A stretch of 64,000 bases of DNA from Pseudomonas sp. LRP2-20 (GTDB lineage Bacteria; Pseudomonadota; Gammaproteobacteria; Pseudomonadales; Pseudomonadaceae): NCBI RefSeq assembly GCF_024349685.1, contig NZ_AP025944.1:378001-442000 (forward strand), in the 5' to 3' direction. The notes under the pieces are model-generated. The model saw only the letters and a list, made by a program, of their open reading frames with translations, was not told the origin of the DNA and did not search any database. Below are positions 23,275 to 31,476 of the stretch, one piece after another. Position 1 is the stretch's first letter. Every line of letters begins with the position of its first letter. Position numbers and translations under genes: made by a program.

Positions 23275-24042
23275 TCAGCGATTGCTGTAGCGGCCATGCT
23301 TGCCATGGGCGGGCATGGCCTGGTTGCCGCGCTCGGCGATCATCTGCTGCAGCCTTATCAGCGTGACACCCTGGTCTTTGAGCCGTGGCAGCTCACGCGC
23401 CAGCACTTCGAGCGTTTGCGGGTAAGGGTGGCCGATCAGCACTGCCGAGCCTTGCTTGCGCGCCAGGGCGATACCTTGTTGCAGTTGCCCGGTGATCGCC
23501 TCGGTGGTGCGTACGTCATCGAGGAACACATCCCGTGAGACATGCGCCAACCCTTGTGCCTGTGCTTCTGCCGCTGCGACCGTGGCAGCACTGGTACGGC
23601 TGTCGACGAAGAACAGATGACGCCTCTGCAGCTCGCCCATCAGCCAGGCCATCGGTTCGCGTTGAGCGGTCATGCGGCTGCCCATGTGGTTGTTGATGCC
23701 GGCGGCGTACGGGACCTTGGCCAGGGCTGCGTCCAGGCGCCGGCCCAGCTCTTCGATGGGGATGCCGGGGTGCCAGGCGTAGGGGCCTGTGGCCGGGTCC
23801 ATGGGCATGTGCAGGATCACCGTCTTGCCCGCCTTGTGGGCTTGGCGGGCGAAGTCGGTGGCATGTGGCGTGTCGGGCATGATCGCCATGGTGACCGGCC
23901 CGGGGAGGGCGAGGGTGCGGCTGTCGCGCTCGGGGCTCTGGCCCAGGTCGTCGATGATGATGCTCAGGTAGGCCTTGCCGGCCGGCGCCGCTTGCGCGAC
24001 CCCGGCCATCAGGCAGAACAGCAGACACAGCAGATAACGCAT
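23275..24042 (-). CDS. Divergent polysaccharide deacetylase family protein (YibQ-like)
   Basis: 255-residue periplasmic protein: signal peptide (1-18), then a divergent NodB-type barrel with IIIDDLGQSPERD, TVILHMPMDP and INNHMGSRMT, the metal-site motifs of the family. Likely acts on envelope polysaccharide, but the reaction is not established. It starts 8 bp after ctpA ends. The order gpmI-envC-(ctpA)-yibQ matches the conserved gpmM-envC-yibQ order in enterics. Confidence 0.9.
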   Translation of the reverse strand: MRYLLCLLFCLMAGVAQAAPAGKAYLSIIIDDLGQSPERDSRTLALPGPVTMAIMPDTPHATDFARQAHKAGKTVILHMPMDPATGPYAWHPGIPIEELGRRLDAALAKVPYAAGINNHMGSRMTAQREPMAWLMGELQRRHLFFVDSRTSAATVAAAEAQAQGLAHVSRDVFLDDVRTTEAITGQLQQGIALARKQGSAVLIGHPYPQTLEVLARELPRLKDQGVTLIRLQQMIAERGNQAMPAHGKHGRYSNR

Positions 24043-24050
24043 GGGGTGGA

Positions 24051-25385
24051 TCAGTCGCCCTTGGTGATGTTCAGGCCCTTGAGCAGGCTCAGCGCCTGGC
24101 TCAGCTGGTAGTCACTGTCCTGTGGGCGCTCCTGGCGCTTGCTGCTGCCGGTCGGGCGATCGGCGCCGCCGTTGCCGTTGCCCAGGTGGCCCTGCAGGTC
24201 GGCTTCCTTGAAGGTGTCGTTGTCGCTGGCATCGGCGGTCAGCTTGGCTGGGCGCACTTCGATGTCGGGGACGATGCCCTGGGCCTGGATCGAACGGCCG
24301 TTGGGGGTGTAGTACAGCGCGGTGGTGAGTTTCAGCGCACGGTCGTTGGCCAGCGGCAGCACGGTCTGTACCGAGCCCTTGCCGAAGCTGTCGGTGCCCA
24401 TCAGCACGGCACGTTTCTGGTCTTGCAGCGCGCCGGCGACGATTTCCGAGGCCGAGGCGCTGCCGCCGTTGATCAGCACCACCAGTGGCACGCCTTCGCT
24501 GGCATCGGCCGGGTCGGCATAGAAGCGCAGCTCGGAGTTGGCGATGCGGCCCTTGGTGTAGACGATCAGGCCCTTGGTCAGGAAGTGGTCGGCCACTTCC
24601 ACGGCCGACTGCAGCACGCCGCCAGGGTTGTTGCGCAGGTCGAGGATCACCCCGCGCAGTTTCTTGCCGTTGTCCTTGCGCAGCTTGGCCAGGGCCTTGC
24701 CGACTTCGTCGCCGGTCTTGACCTGGAACTGGGTGATACGAATGTAGCCATAGCCGCTCTCCAACAGCTGGCTCTTCACGCTCTTGACCTGGATCACCGC
24801 GCGGGCAAGGGTCACGTCGAACGGGTTGCCGCCGTCGCGCACCAGGGTCAAGGTAATCTTCTCGCCCACCTTGCCGCGCATCTTGTCGACCGCTTCGGTC
24901 ATGGTCTGGCCGCGGGTTGGCGCGCCGTTGATCTTGACGATCAGGTCACCGGCCTGCACGCCGGCACGCGAGGCCGGGGTGTCGTCGATTGGTGACACTA
25001 CCTTGATATTGCCGTCCTCCTGGCCCACTTCGATGCCAAGGCCGCCGAATTCGCCGCTGGTGCTTTCCTGCAGCTCCTGGAAGTCCTCGGGGCCGAGGTA
25101 GGCCGAGTGTGGGTCAAGGTTGCTGAGCATGCCCTTGATGGCATTTTCCAGCAGGGTCTTGTCGTCCACAGGTTCGACATAGGCGGCCTTGATGCGGTCC
25201 ATGACTTCGGCAAAGGTGCGCAGCTCTTCCAGCGGCAGTGGCGCCTTGGCGGTCACCTCGGTGGCCGGCACGGCGGCAGGCTTGGCTGGCGAGGCTTTCG
25301 CCGGCTCCGCGGCACTGGCCAGGGGCGCACCGATCGCCAGGGCGATGGTCAGGGCCAGCTGGGTGAGGCGAGGCGAGTGCAGCAT
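24051..25385 (-). CDS. ctpA: Carboxy-terminal processing protease, S41 family
   Basis: 444-residue periplasmic serine protease with a signal peptide (about 1-25). A PDZ domain (about 100-190, with GLGIEVGQEDG and SRAGVQAGDLIVKING) binds substrate C-termini. The catalytic Ser lies in INGGSASASEI and the Lys in GTDSFGKGSVQ, forming the Ser-Lys dyad. CtpA-type proteases degrade envelope proteins such as peptidoglycan cross-link hydrolases. Start follows AGGAG. The gene lies between envC and the deacetylase. Confidence 0.95.
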   Translation of the reverse strand: MLHSPRLTQLALTIALAIGAPLASAAEPAKASPAKPAAVPATEVTAKAPLPLEELRTFAEVMDRIKAAYVEPVDDKTLLENAIKGMLSNLDPHSAYLGPEDFQELQESTSGEFGGLGIEVGQEDGNIKVVSPIDDTPASRAGVQAGDLIVKINGAPTRGQTMTEAVDKMRGKVGEKITLTLVRDGGNPFDVTLARAVIQVKSVKSQLLESGYGYIRITQFQVKTGDEVGKALAKLRKDNGKKLRGVILDLRNNPGGVLQSAVEVADHFLTKGLIVYTKGRIANSELRFYADPADASEGVPLVVLINGGSASASEIVAGALQDQKRAVLMGTDSFGKGSVQTVLPLANDRALKLTTALYYTPNGRSIQAQGIVPDIEVRPAKLTADASDNDTFKEADLQGHLGNGNGGADRPTGSSKRQERPQDSDYQLSQALSLLKGLNITKGD

Positions 25386-25464
25386 GTCGAACGAACTCCT
25401 GATCCTGTAAACGCTCCCTGCGGAGCATCGGCGCAGCGCATGGTGCTACACCGTATGTAATGTG

Positions 25465-26766
25465 TCAGCCGCGGCACCACTGCGAGGGGTCGGTCGGCCG
25501 GCCCTGCTGGCGGATGGCGAAGTACAAGCCTGCGCTGTCCTGGCCACCGCTGTCGCCAACGGTGGAGATGGCTTCGCCGGCCTTGACGATGTCGCCGGCG
25601 CTCTTGAGCAGGCTCTGGTTGTGGCCGTACAGGCTCAGGTAACCATTACCATGGTCGAGAATGACCAGAAGTCCAGCGCCACGCAACCAGTCGGCAAACA
25701 CCACGCGCCCACCGTGCACTGCGTGTACCTGGGTGCCGGGGCTGGCGCTGATCATCACGCCGTCCCATTTGGCCCGGGCATCATTGCCGCGGGCATCACC
25801 GAAGCGTGCCAGCAATCGACCATTGACCGGCCATGGAAGTTTTCCCCGCGCGGCAGAAAACGCACCACCGTAGCTGGCGCCGTCACTGGAAACCAACGGG
25901 CCGAGGGTGGTGCGGGCCTTCTTCGGCGGCTCGGCATCCTCTTGTTCCTTGTCCGCTCGGGCGGCCAGGGCCTCCTGCTGGCGGCGTTTCTCGGCTTCCT
26001 GCTGGGCAAGCAGGGCTTTCTTGCGCGCTTCTTCGGCTTCCCGGGCCTGACGGGCCAGGGTTTCCTCGATGGTCTTGAGCACCTTGGCCAGGTCGGCCTG
26101 GTCCTGTTGGCGTGCCTGCAGCTTCTGGTCGCCGTCTTTCACGTCGCTGTTGAGCTTGGCCAGCACCTGCTGGCGCTTGCTGCGCTCGCTGTCCAGCGCC
26201 TGTCGGCGCGTGTCGAGGTCGGCGCGCTGGGCCAGCAGTTGTTCCTGCTGACGGGAAATGTCCTGCTCGACGCTGGCCAGCTGGCGCAGGGTCTCGTTGA
26301 ACGCCTTGAGCTGCTCGAGGCGCGCTTTGCTCAGGTAGTCGTAATAGGACAGGGTGCGGGCGAATTTCTCTGGATTCTGCTGGTTCAGCAGCAGCTTGAG
26401 GTATTCCTCGCGACCATTGTTCTGGTAGGCCGAACGGGCCTGGATGGCGATCAGCCGTTGTTGTTCAACGCGGGCGCTCTGGAGTTTTTTTTTCTCGGTA
26501 TCAAGGCGCTCCAGCTCGCCCTCGGTCTTTTTTAGTTCTTGTTGCAGGGCCTCCACCTGCTTCTCCAGGTTACCGATGTCGGTTTCGGTGGCCTTGAGGT
26601 CTTTTTGCACGCCGGCCTTTTCTTCCTGGAGCTTGCCCAGCGTCTTCTTGAGCTCGGCAATGTCCTGGCGGGTGGCGTCCAGTTGCTGCTGGGTCTGCGC
26701 GCGCTCATCGGCAAAGGCCGGACTGAGCAGGCAGGACAAGGCTAGAGGAATCAGGGCGCGTAGCAT
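25465..26766 (-). CDS. envC: Murein hydrolase activator EnvC (degenerate LytM domain)
   Basis: 433-residue periplasmic protein: signal peptide (1-19), a long coiled coil (about 20-280, heavy in Gln, Glu, Lys), and a C-terminal M23/LytM domain (about 310-430). The LytM zinc site is degenerate: the usual first HxxxD region reads RAKWDGV and the last HxH reads GLYFAIR. That fits an activator of cell-division amidases rather than an active peptidase. Downstream of gpmI on the same strand. Confidence 0.93.
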   Translation of the reverse strand: MLRALIPLALSCLLSPAFADERAQTQQQLDATRQDIAELKKTLGKLQEEKAGVQKDLKATETDIGNLEKQVEALQQELKKTEGELERLDTEKKKLQSARVEQQRLIAIQARSAYQNNGREEYLKLLLNQQNPEKFARTLSYYDYLSKARLEQLKAFNETLRQLASVEQDISRQQEQLLAQRADLDTRRQALDSERSKRQQVLAKLNSDVKDGDQKLQARQQDQADLAKVLKTIEETLARQAREAEEARKKALLAQQEAEKRRQQEALAARADKEQEDAEPPKKARTTLGPLVSSDGASYGGAFSAARGKLPWPVNGRLLARFGDARGNDARAKWDGVMISASPGTQVHAVHGGRVVFADWLRGAGLLVILDHGNGYLSLYGHNQSLLKSAGDIVKAGEAISTVGDSGGQDSAGLYFAIRQQGRPTDPSQWCRG

Positions 26767-26820
26767 GGGGTTTGGCGTACCAAGGATAGAGACTGGCCTA
26801 GTATGCCCGTGCAGGCAGGC

Positions 26821-26856
26821 AAAAAAAACGCCTCGCTGCCGGGGCAGAGGGGCGTT
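26821..26856 (-). terminator. Intrinsic terminator of gpmI
   Basis: Read on the minus strand: AAACGCC-CCTC ... GAGG-CGTTT followed by eight T. It lies about 52 bp after the gpmI stop and separates gpmI from envC. Confidence 0.88.
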
Positions 26857-26907
26857 TGTCTGGAATTCATGTGCAAAGAGGGCCGCAGCGCGGCCCGAGG
26901 CACGGAA

Positions 26908-28443
26908 TCAGGCGTCGACCAGGATGGATGTACCGGTCATTTCTGCCGGCTTTTCCAGGCCCAGCAGTTTCAGCATGGTCGGTGCCACGTCGGCCAGCAC
27001 GCCGCCTTCGCGGACCTGCACCTTGCGCTTGCCGACATAGATGAACGGCACCGGCTCGCTGGTGTGCGCAGTGTGCGCCTGGCCGGTGCAGGCGTCTTCC
27101 ATCTGTTCGACGTTGCCGTGGTCGGCGGTGATCAGTGCTTCGCCGCCGACCTTGTCCAGCGCCTCGACGATGCGCCCGACGCAGGTATCCAGGGCCTCGA
27201 CTGCTTTTACTGCGGCTTCGAACACGCCGGTGTGGCCGACCATGTCGCCGTTGGCGTAGTTGACCACGATCACGTCAAAACGCTGCTGTTCGATGGCCTC
27301 GACGATGCGGTCGGTCACTTCAGGTGCGTTCATCTCCGGTTGCAGGTCGTAGGTGGCAACCTTCGGCGACGGGATCAGGATGCGCTCTTCGCCTTCGAAC
27401 GGTTCTTCGCGGCCACCGGAGAAGAAGAACGTGACGTGTGCATATTTCTCGGTTTCGGCGATGCGCAGCTGGGTCTTGCCGTTTTTCGCCAGGTACTCGC
27501 CCAGCACGTTGTCCAGGCTGGACGGGGCGTAGGCTGCCGGCGCGGCGATTTTTGCCGAATACTGGGTCAGGCCGATGTAGGCCGCCATTTTTGGCAGGCG
27601 CGCGCGGGGGAATTCGTTGAAGTCCGGCTCGACGAAGGCACGCGACAGCTCACGGGCGCGGTCGGCGCGGAAGTTCATGAAGATCACGGCATCGCCGTCC
27701 TCGACCTTGACGGCTTCGCCAATGCGCGTGGCCTTGACGAATTCGTCGTTCTCCTCGCGGGCGTAGGCTGCTTCCAGGCCTGCCAGCGCGGTGTCGGCCG
27801 TGTAGTCGGCAACGCTGTCGACGATCAGGTTGTAGGCGGCGCTGACGCGATCCCAGCGGTTGTCACGGTCCATCGCGAAGTAGCGGCCGATCAGGCTGGC
27901 GATGCGGCCCTTGCCGAGCTTGGCGAAGGTCGCGTCGAGCAGTTCGATCGACGATTGCGCGCTGCGCGGCGGGGTGTCACGGCCGTCGAGGAAGGCGTGC
28001 AGGTAGATCTTCTCGGCGCCACGTTGCGCTGCCAGTTCGGCCATGGCCACCAGGTGGTCCTGATGGCTGTGCACGCCACCGTCGGACAGCAGGCCGAGGA
28101 TGTGCACGGCCTTGCCGGCGCCCACTGCCTTGTCCACCGCGCCGGTGAGTACCGGGTTCTGGAAGAACTCGCCATCGCGGATGGCCTTGGTCACCCGGGT
28201 GAAGTCCTGATAGACGACGCGCCCGGCGCCGAGGTTCATGTGGCCGACTTCGGAGTTGCCCATCTGCCCGTCCGGCAGGCCGACATCCATCCCGGAGCCG
28301 GAAATCAGGCCATGCGGCTGGGTGGCGCGCAGGCGGTCATAGACCGGCGTGTTGGCGGCATAGATGGCGTTAAATTCGGGGCTCTCGCTGTGGCCGAAGC
28401 CATCCAGGATGATCAGGACCAGGGGTTTGGGCGTACTCGTCAT
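26908..28443 (-). CDS. gpmI: 2,3-bisphosphoglycerate-independent phosphoglycerate mutase
   Basis: 511-residue manganese-dependent glycolytic enzyme interconverting 3- and 2-phosphoglycerate. Alkaline-phosphatase-fold motifs are present: [10 protein letters not shown] near the start, the phosphoserine region [17 protein letters not shown] (about 58-74), DGRDTPP, and the metal sites [13 protein letters not shown] and [14 protein letters not shown] at 28443 chosen; a TTG one codon earlier also exists. Divergent from the rhodanese-like gene. Confidence 0.97.
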   Translation of the reverse strand: MTSTPKPLVLIILDGFGHSESPEFNAIYAANTPVYDRLRATQPHGLISGSGMDVGLPDGQMGNSEVGHMNLGAGRVVYQDFTRVTKAIRDGEFFQNPVLTGAVDKAVGAGKAVHILGLLSDGGVHSHQDHLVAMAELAAQRGAEKIYLHAFLDGRDTPPRSAQSSIELLDATFAKLGKGRIASLIGRYFAMDRDNRWDRVSAAYNLIVDSVADYTADTALAGLEAAYAREENDEFVKATRIGEAVKVEDGDAVIFMNFRADRARELSRAFVEPDFNEFPRARLPKMAAYIGLTQYSAKIAAPAAYAPSSLDNVLGEYLAKNGKTQLRIAETEKYAHVTFFFSGGREEPFEGEERILIPSPKVATYDLQPEMNAPEVTDRIVEAIEQQRFDVIVVNYANGDMVGHTGVFEAAVKAVEALDTCVGRIVEALDKVGGEALITADHGNVEQMEDACTGQAHTAHTSEPVPFIYVGKRKVQVREGGVLADVAPTMLKLLGLEKPAEMTGTSILVDA

Positions 28444-28649
28444 CAATCAAACTCACGGTTGTTCAAAGATGATAAAGACACGCATTTTAGGGCAAATGCG
28501 CCATCAGCGGCGAATAATCGTCCTGTCGGCCGACCGGCGCAGGCCACCCGGTAACATGAAGGTACCTTTACCACCAGCCCGTCGGGCTTTGGTGGCACTG
28601 GGGGGCTGTGTATACTGGCCGGCATTTTCAATCGCCTGGAACACCGCTG

Positions 28650-29063
28650 ATGGTTGCTCACCTGATTCAATTCGCGACAGATCACTACATCCTGGTGGCG
28701 ATCTTCGTGGTTCTGCTGGTCGCACTGCTCGTCAATGAACTGCGCCGTGGCGGCCAGAGCCTGAGCAACGGCCAGCTGACCGCGCTGGTCAATGCCGACA
28801 AGGCACTGGTCATCGACATTCGCCCGTCCAAGGAATATTCCGCCGGCCACATCGTCGGTGCGCTGAACATCCCGCAGGACAAGCTGGCCAACCGTATGAC
28901 CGAGCTCGAGAAGCACAAAGAAAAGACCCTGATCGTGGTCGACGCGATGGGCCAGCAGTCCGGCGCGGTCTGCGGTGAACTGATCAAGGCCGGTTACACC
29001 GCCGCCAAACTGAGCGGTGGCGTTTCCAGCTGGAAAGCCGATAACCTGCCCCTGGTGAAGTGA
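28650..29063 (+). CDS. Membrane-anchored rhodanese-like protein (YibN-like)
   Basis: 137 residues: one N-terminal membrane segment (about 11-28, HYILVAIFVVLLVALLV) and a rhodanese-fold domain with DIRPSKEYSAGHIVGALNIP. The loop that holds the catalytic Cys in active sulfurtransferases reads VVDAMGQQSGAV, so the nucleophile is absent; the Cys a few residues later (VCGEL) is not at that position. Probably non-catalytic, as in E. coli YibN. First gene of a yibN-grxC-secB cluster; grxC starts 1 bp after it. Confidence 0.9.
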   Translation: MVAHLIQFATDHYILVAIFVVLLVALLVNELRRGGQSLSNGQLTALVNADKALVIDIRPSKEYSAGHIVGALNIPQDKLANRMTELEKHKEKTLIVVDAMGQQSGAVCGELIKAGYTAAKLSGGVSSWKADNLPLVK

Positions 29064-29064
29064 T

Positions 29065-29319
29065 ATGAAGCCTGTCATCGTCTACTCCAGCGACTACTGC
29101 CCTTACTGCATGCGCGCCAAGTACCTGCTCGAGAGCAAAGGCGTGGCCTTCGAGGAAATCAAGGTCGACGGCAAGCCGCAGGTTCGTGCCGAGATGAGTC
29201 AGAAGGCCGGCCGTACTTCGGTGCCGCAGATCTGGATCGGCAGCACCCACGTCGGTGGATGCGATGACCTCTATGCCCTGGAGCGCGCCGGCAAGCTCGA
29301 CGCGCTGCTGGCAGCCTGA
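29065..29319 (+). CDS. grxC: Glutaredoxin 3
   Basis: 84-residue glutathione-dependent disulfide oxidoreductase with active site CPYC at 12-15, TSVPQIWI (cis-Pro loop) and GGCDDLYAL (glutathione site). Length is normal. Tightly coupled to the rhodanese-like gene and followed by secB after 40 bp. Confidence 0.97.
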   Translation: MKPVIVYSSDYCPYCMRAKYLLESKGVAFEEIKVDGKPQVRAEMSQKAGRTSVPQIWIGSTHVGGCDDLYALERAGKLDALLAA

Positions 29320-29359
29320 TTTGCACTGCATTCAAAAACATTAGGATTAAGGATCTGCC

Positions 29360-29845
29360 ATGACTGACCAACAGACCAACGGCGCTGCTGCAGAAGACAA
29401 CAGCCCTCAGTTCTCCATGCAGCGCATCTATGTGCGTGACCTGTCGTTCGAAGCCCCGAAAAGCCCGCAGATCTTCCGTCAGACCTGGGAACCGAGCGTT
29501 GCCCTGGACCTGAACACCAAGCAGAAAGCGCTGGAAGGCGACTTCCACGAAGTGGTGCTGACCCTGTCGGTGACCGTCAAGAACGGCGACGAAGTGGCCT
29601 TCATCGCTGAAGTTCAGCAGGCTGGCATCTTCCTGATCAAGAACCTCGACGCTTCCTCGATGAGCCACACCCTCGGCGCGTTCTGCCCGAACATTCTGTT
29701 CCCGTACGCCCGTGAGACCCTGGACAGCCTGGTGACCCGCGGTTCGTTCCCGGCCCTGATGCTGTCGCCGGTCAACTTCGACGCCCTGTACGCGCAAGAA
29801 ATGCAGCGCATGCAGGAAGCTGGCGAAGTGCCGACTGTGCAGTAA
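29360..29845 (+). CDS. secB: Protein-export chaperone SecB
   Basis: 161-residue cytosolic tetrameric chaperone that keeps preproteins unfolded and delivers them to SecA. Recognised by [22 protein letters not shown], the acidic/aromatic core, and the C-terminal region [33 protein letters not shown]. The ribosome site AAGGAT precedes the ATG. Ends in a strong terminator. Confidence 0.98.
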   Translation: MTDQQTNGAAAEDNSPQFSMQRIYVRDLSFEAPKSPQIFRQTWEPSVALDLNTKQKALEGDFHEVVLTLSVTVKNGDEVAFIAEVQQAGIFLIKNLDASSMSHTLGAFCPNILFPYARETLDSLVTRGSFPALMLSPVNFDALYAQEMQRMQEAGEVPTVQ

Positions 29846-29859
29846 TTCTGCCGATATGG

Positions 29860-29886
29860 AAAAAGCGCCTCTCGGGGCGCTTTTTT
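29860..29886 (+). terminator. Intrinsic terminator of secB
   Basis: AAAAAGCGCC, loop TCTCG, GGGCGCTTTTTT, 14 bp past the secB stop. Confidence 0.93.
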
Positions 29887-29902
29887 ATGGCTGTGGATTG
29901 TT

Positions 29903-30143
29903 GGCGCCTGTTAGATCGAGCGCCGCCCGCGCGGCGCATCGCGAGCTACGCTCGCTCCTACGTTTGTTTCTGGCCAATATTTTCTGTGGGATTTGCGCGC
30001 GTACGCCTTGGCGCATGACGCGATATTGCGTGGTACCAACAAGGCGGTCGCGCGCGGCTGTCACAGGCGCTACTGGCCCGAAACAAACGTAGGAGCGAGC
30101 GTAGCTCGCGATGCGCCGCGCGGGCGGCGCTCGATCTGCGCCC
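29903..30143. repeat. Long palindromic element, copy B
   Basis: Arms 29918-29976 and 30074-30132 (59 bp each, one mismatch) around a 97-bp centre. Arm position 31 is changed from G to A on the left, with the matching change on the right, so pairing is kept. The centre is inverted relative to copies A and E. Located between the convergent secB and trmL genes. Confidence 0.95.
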
Positions 30144-30161
30144 AACCACAAGACTTAGACC

Positions 30162-30623
30162 TTAACTCCCGGCAAACCCGTTCTGCCGCCAGGCCTCATA
30201 CACCGTCACTGCCACCGTGTTGGACAGGTTCAGGCTGCGGCACCCCGGCCGCATCGGCAGGCGCAGGCGTTGTTCGGCTGGCAGGCTGTCGAGCACCTCG
30301 GCCGGCAGGCCGCGGCTCTCTGGCCCGAAGAGGAACGCATCGCCGGGCTGATAAGCCACTTCATGGAACGGGTGCGAGCCCTTGGTGGTGAAGGCGAAAA
30401 GGCGTGGATTGCCCAGGCTTTCCAGGCATCCGGCCAGGCTTTCGTGGCGCTTGAGCGTGGCATACTCGTGGTAATCAAGCCCCGCACGGCGCAGGCGCTT
30501 GTCGTCCAGTTCGAAGCTGATCGGCTCGATCAGGTGCAGGGCGCAGCCGCTATTGGCGCAGAGGCGGATGATGTTGCCGGTATTCGGCGGAATTTCTGGT
30601 TGAAAAAGGATGACGTGAAACAT
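30162..30623 (-). CDS. trmL: tRNA (cytidine(34)/uridine(34)-2'-O)-methyltransferase
   Basis: 153-residue SPOUT-class enzyme that methylates the wobble base of tRNA-Leu isoacceptors. The start MFHVILFQPEIPPNTGNIIRLC and the knot motifs FLFGPESRGLP and RSLNLSNTVAVTVYEAWRQ are diagnostic. The start at 30623 overlaps the start codon of the divergent gene: bases 30621-30624 read CATG and serve both. No other Met gives a normal length. Confidence 0.97.
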   Translation of the reverse strand: MFHVILFQPEIPPNTGNIIRLCANSGCALHLIEPISFELDDKRLRRAGLDYHEYATLKRHESLAGCLESLGNPRLFAFTTKGSHPFHEVAYQPGDAFLFGPESRGLPAEVLDSLPAEQRLRLPMRPGCRSLNLSNTVAVTVYEAWRQNGFAGS

Positions 30624-31059
30624 GCACGGCTCCAAGCGTGAAGATGACGAACATTCTACCTCCGAACCCGACCTGCGTTCGAAGGCCTGGCCGCGCATGT
30701 TGCTTTCCCTGGCGCTGTTCGGCGTTCTGGTGGGCCTGATGATTGGCCGTTTGACTGCCCCTGATGAGCATGTGCTGGAGCAGGTCGAGGTGGTGCAGGA
30801 TGGCCTGGACCTGTGGTTCAACGCAGCGCCCAAGCTGCATGGCGAAAATGTCGAAGGTACCGTGGCGCTGCTGTTCGAGGCCGAGGGCAAGGCGCAGCGT
30901 GGTCAGCTCGACCTGAACGGCAAGCCGGTCGGCTGGCGCTTGCAGCAGAGTGACAAGGGACTGTTGCTGACGGTGATTGCCGCGCGCCCTCTGCACGGTG
31001 AATGGGCTGGTGCAGAGGACGCTGGGCGTTGGCGGGTGCAGGTGAAGCTGCACGAATAA
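30622..31059 (+). CDS. Conserved small membrane protein of unknown function
   Basis: 145 residues: charged N-terminus (1-24), one hydrophobic segment (about 25-45, RMLLSLALFGVLVGLMIGRL), then a soluble, probably periplasmic, domain with alternating beta-like stretches (VEVVQDGLDLWFN, GTVALLFEAEG, GLLLTVIAARPL, RWRVQVKLHE). I do not recognise a family. By order it corresponds to the hypothetical gene between trmL and ntrC in other pseudomonads. AAGGA is 12 nt before the ATG. Its last codon and stop lie inside the terminal unit of the nrsZ-like repeat array. Confidence 0.8.
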   Translation: MHGSKREDDEHSTSEPDLRSKAWPRMLLSLALFGVLVGLMIGRLTAPDEHVLEQVEVVQDGLDLWFNAAPKLHGENVEGTVALLFEAEGKAQRGQLDLNGKPVGWRLQQSDKGLLLTVIAARPLHGEWAGAEDAGRWRVQVKLHE

Positions 31060-31285
31060 AAGAGGGGATGTCCCGGCCTGCCTGTACCGAGGTCCCCAAA
31101 GGGGGTTACAGCGAATTAAAGGGGGGATATCCCGGCCTGCCTGTACCGAGGTCCCCAAAAGGGGTTACAGCGAATTAAAGGGGGGATGGCCCGGCCTGCC
31201 TGTACCGAGGTCCCCAAAACCGGCGTTACTTCGAATAAAAGAGGGGTCACCCGGCCTGCCTGTACCAGGGCCCCGAAACTGGATA
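31054..31285. repeat. Tandem repeat array, about 59-61 bp period, four units
   Basis: The DNA repeat underlying the sRNA. Invariant core CCGGCCTGCCTGTACC on the plus strand; the flanks GAATAAAAGAGGGG and CCCCAAAGGGG vary. The first two units are most alike and similarity decays toward 31285. Confidence 0.95.
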
Positions 31286-31287
31286 TG
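31054..31287 (-). ncRNA. nrsZ: NrsZ-like nitrogen-regulated small RNA (four tandem stem-loops)
   Basis: Four tandem units of 59, 59, 61 and about 54 bp (units start at 31054, 31113, 31172, 31233). On the minus strand each unit can fold as GGGGA-CCTCGG, loop TACAGGCAGG, CCGGG-nnn-TCCCC. The loop is identical in all four while stem bases vary. The last unit is followed by CTCTTTTATT, a plausible terminator tail. A near-consensus sigma-54 promoter predicts +1 at about 31287, giving about 234 nt. NrsZ of P. aeruginosa lies at the same place downstream of ntrC and is built from repeated ~60-nt stem-loops. The transcript itself is inferred. Confidence 0.85.
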
Positions 31288-31297
31288 TATTAGCTAT

Positions 31298-31313
31298 TGC
31301 AGGGGGCGTGCCA
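31298..31313 (-). promoter_or_regulatory. Sigma-54 promoter of the nrsZ-like RNA
   Basis: Minus strand reads TGGCACGCCCCCTGCA against the consensus TGGCACG-N4-TTGCW: a perfect -24 block, correct GG-N10-GC spacing, and one mismatch in the -12 block. Confidence 0.9.
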
Positions 31314-31376
31314 GTTTTGCAATGCCCGGAAACATTAGGTTTCAGGGCGATTTGGCCGAGTTTTGAGGGGTTTTGT

Positions 31377-31411
31377 GCCTTTGTGAGGTGCATCGGGCAC
31401 AGCATCGGTGC
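31377..31411. promoter_or_regulatory. Paired NtrC-type sites upstream of nrsZ
   Basis: GCACAGCATCGGTGC (31397-31411, perfect GCAC-N7-GTGC half-sites) and GCCTTTGTGAGGTGC (31377-31391, one good half). Centres fall at about -117 and -97 from the predicted start, 20 bp apart, suitable for an NtrC enhancer. Confidence 0.75.
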
Positions 31412-31429
31412 ATCGGAGGGCAGAAATGA

Positions 31430-31452
31430 CTGGGGCCGCAAAGCGGCCCCAG
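31430..31452 (-). terminator. Hairpin downstream of ntrC
   Basis: CTGGGGCCGC, loop AAA, GCGGCCCCAG: perfect 10-bp stem 25 bp after the ntrC stop. The following T-run is weak, so termination is probable but not certain. Confidence 0.65.
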
Positions 31453-31476
31453 GGGTGTTCCAGGCTAACTGGCAGG

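Noticed and set aside
30550..31158. Minus-strand open frame covering the tandem repeats
   Set aside because: Its repeated GTSVQAGRDIP peptide is just the repeat unit translated; the locus is better explained as structured RNA.
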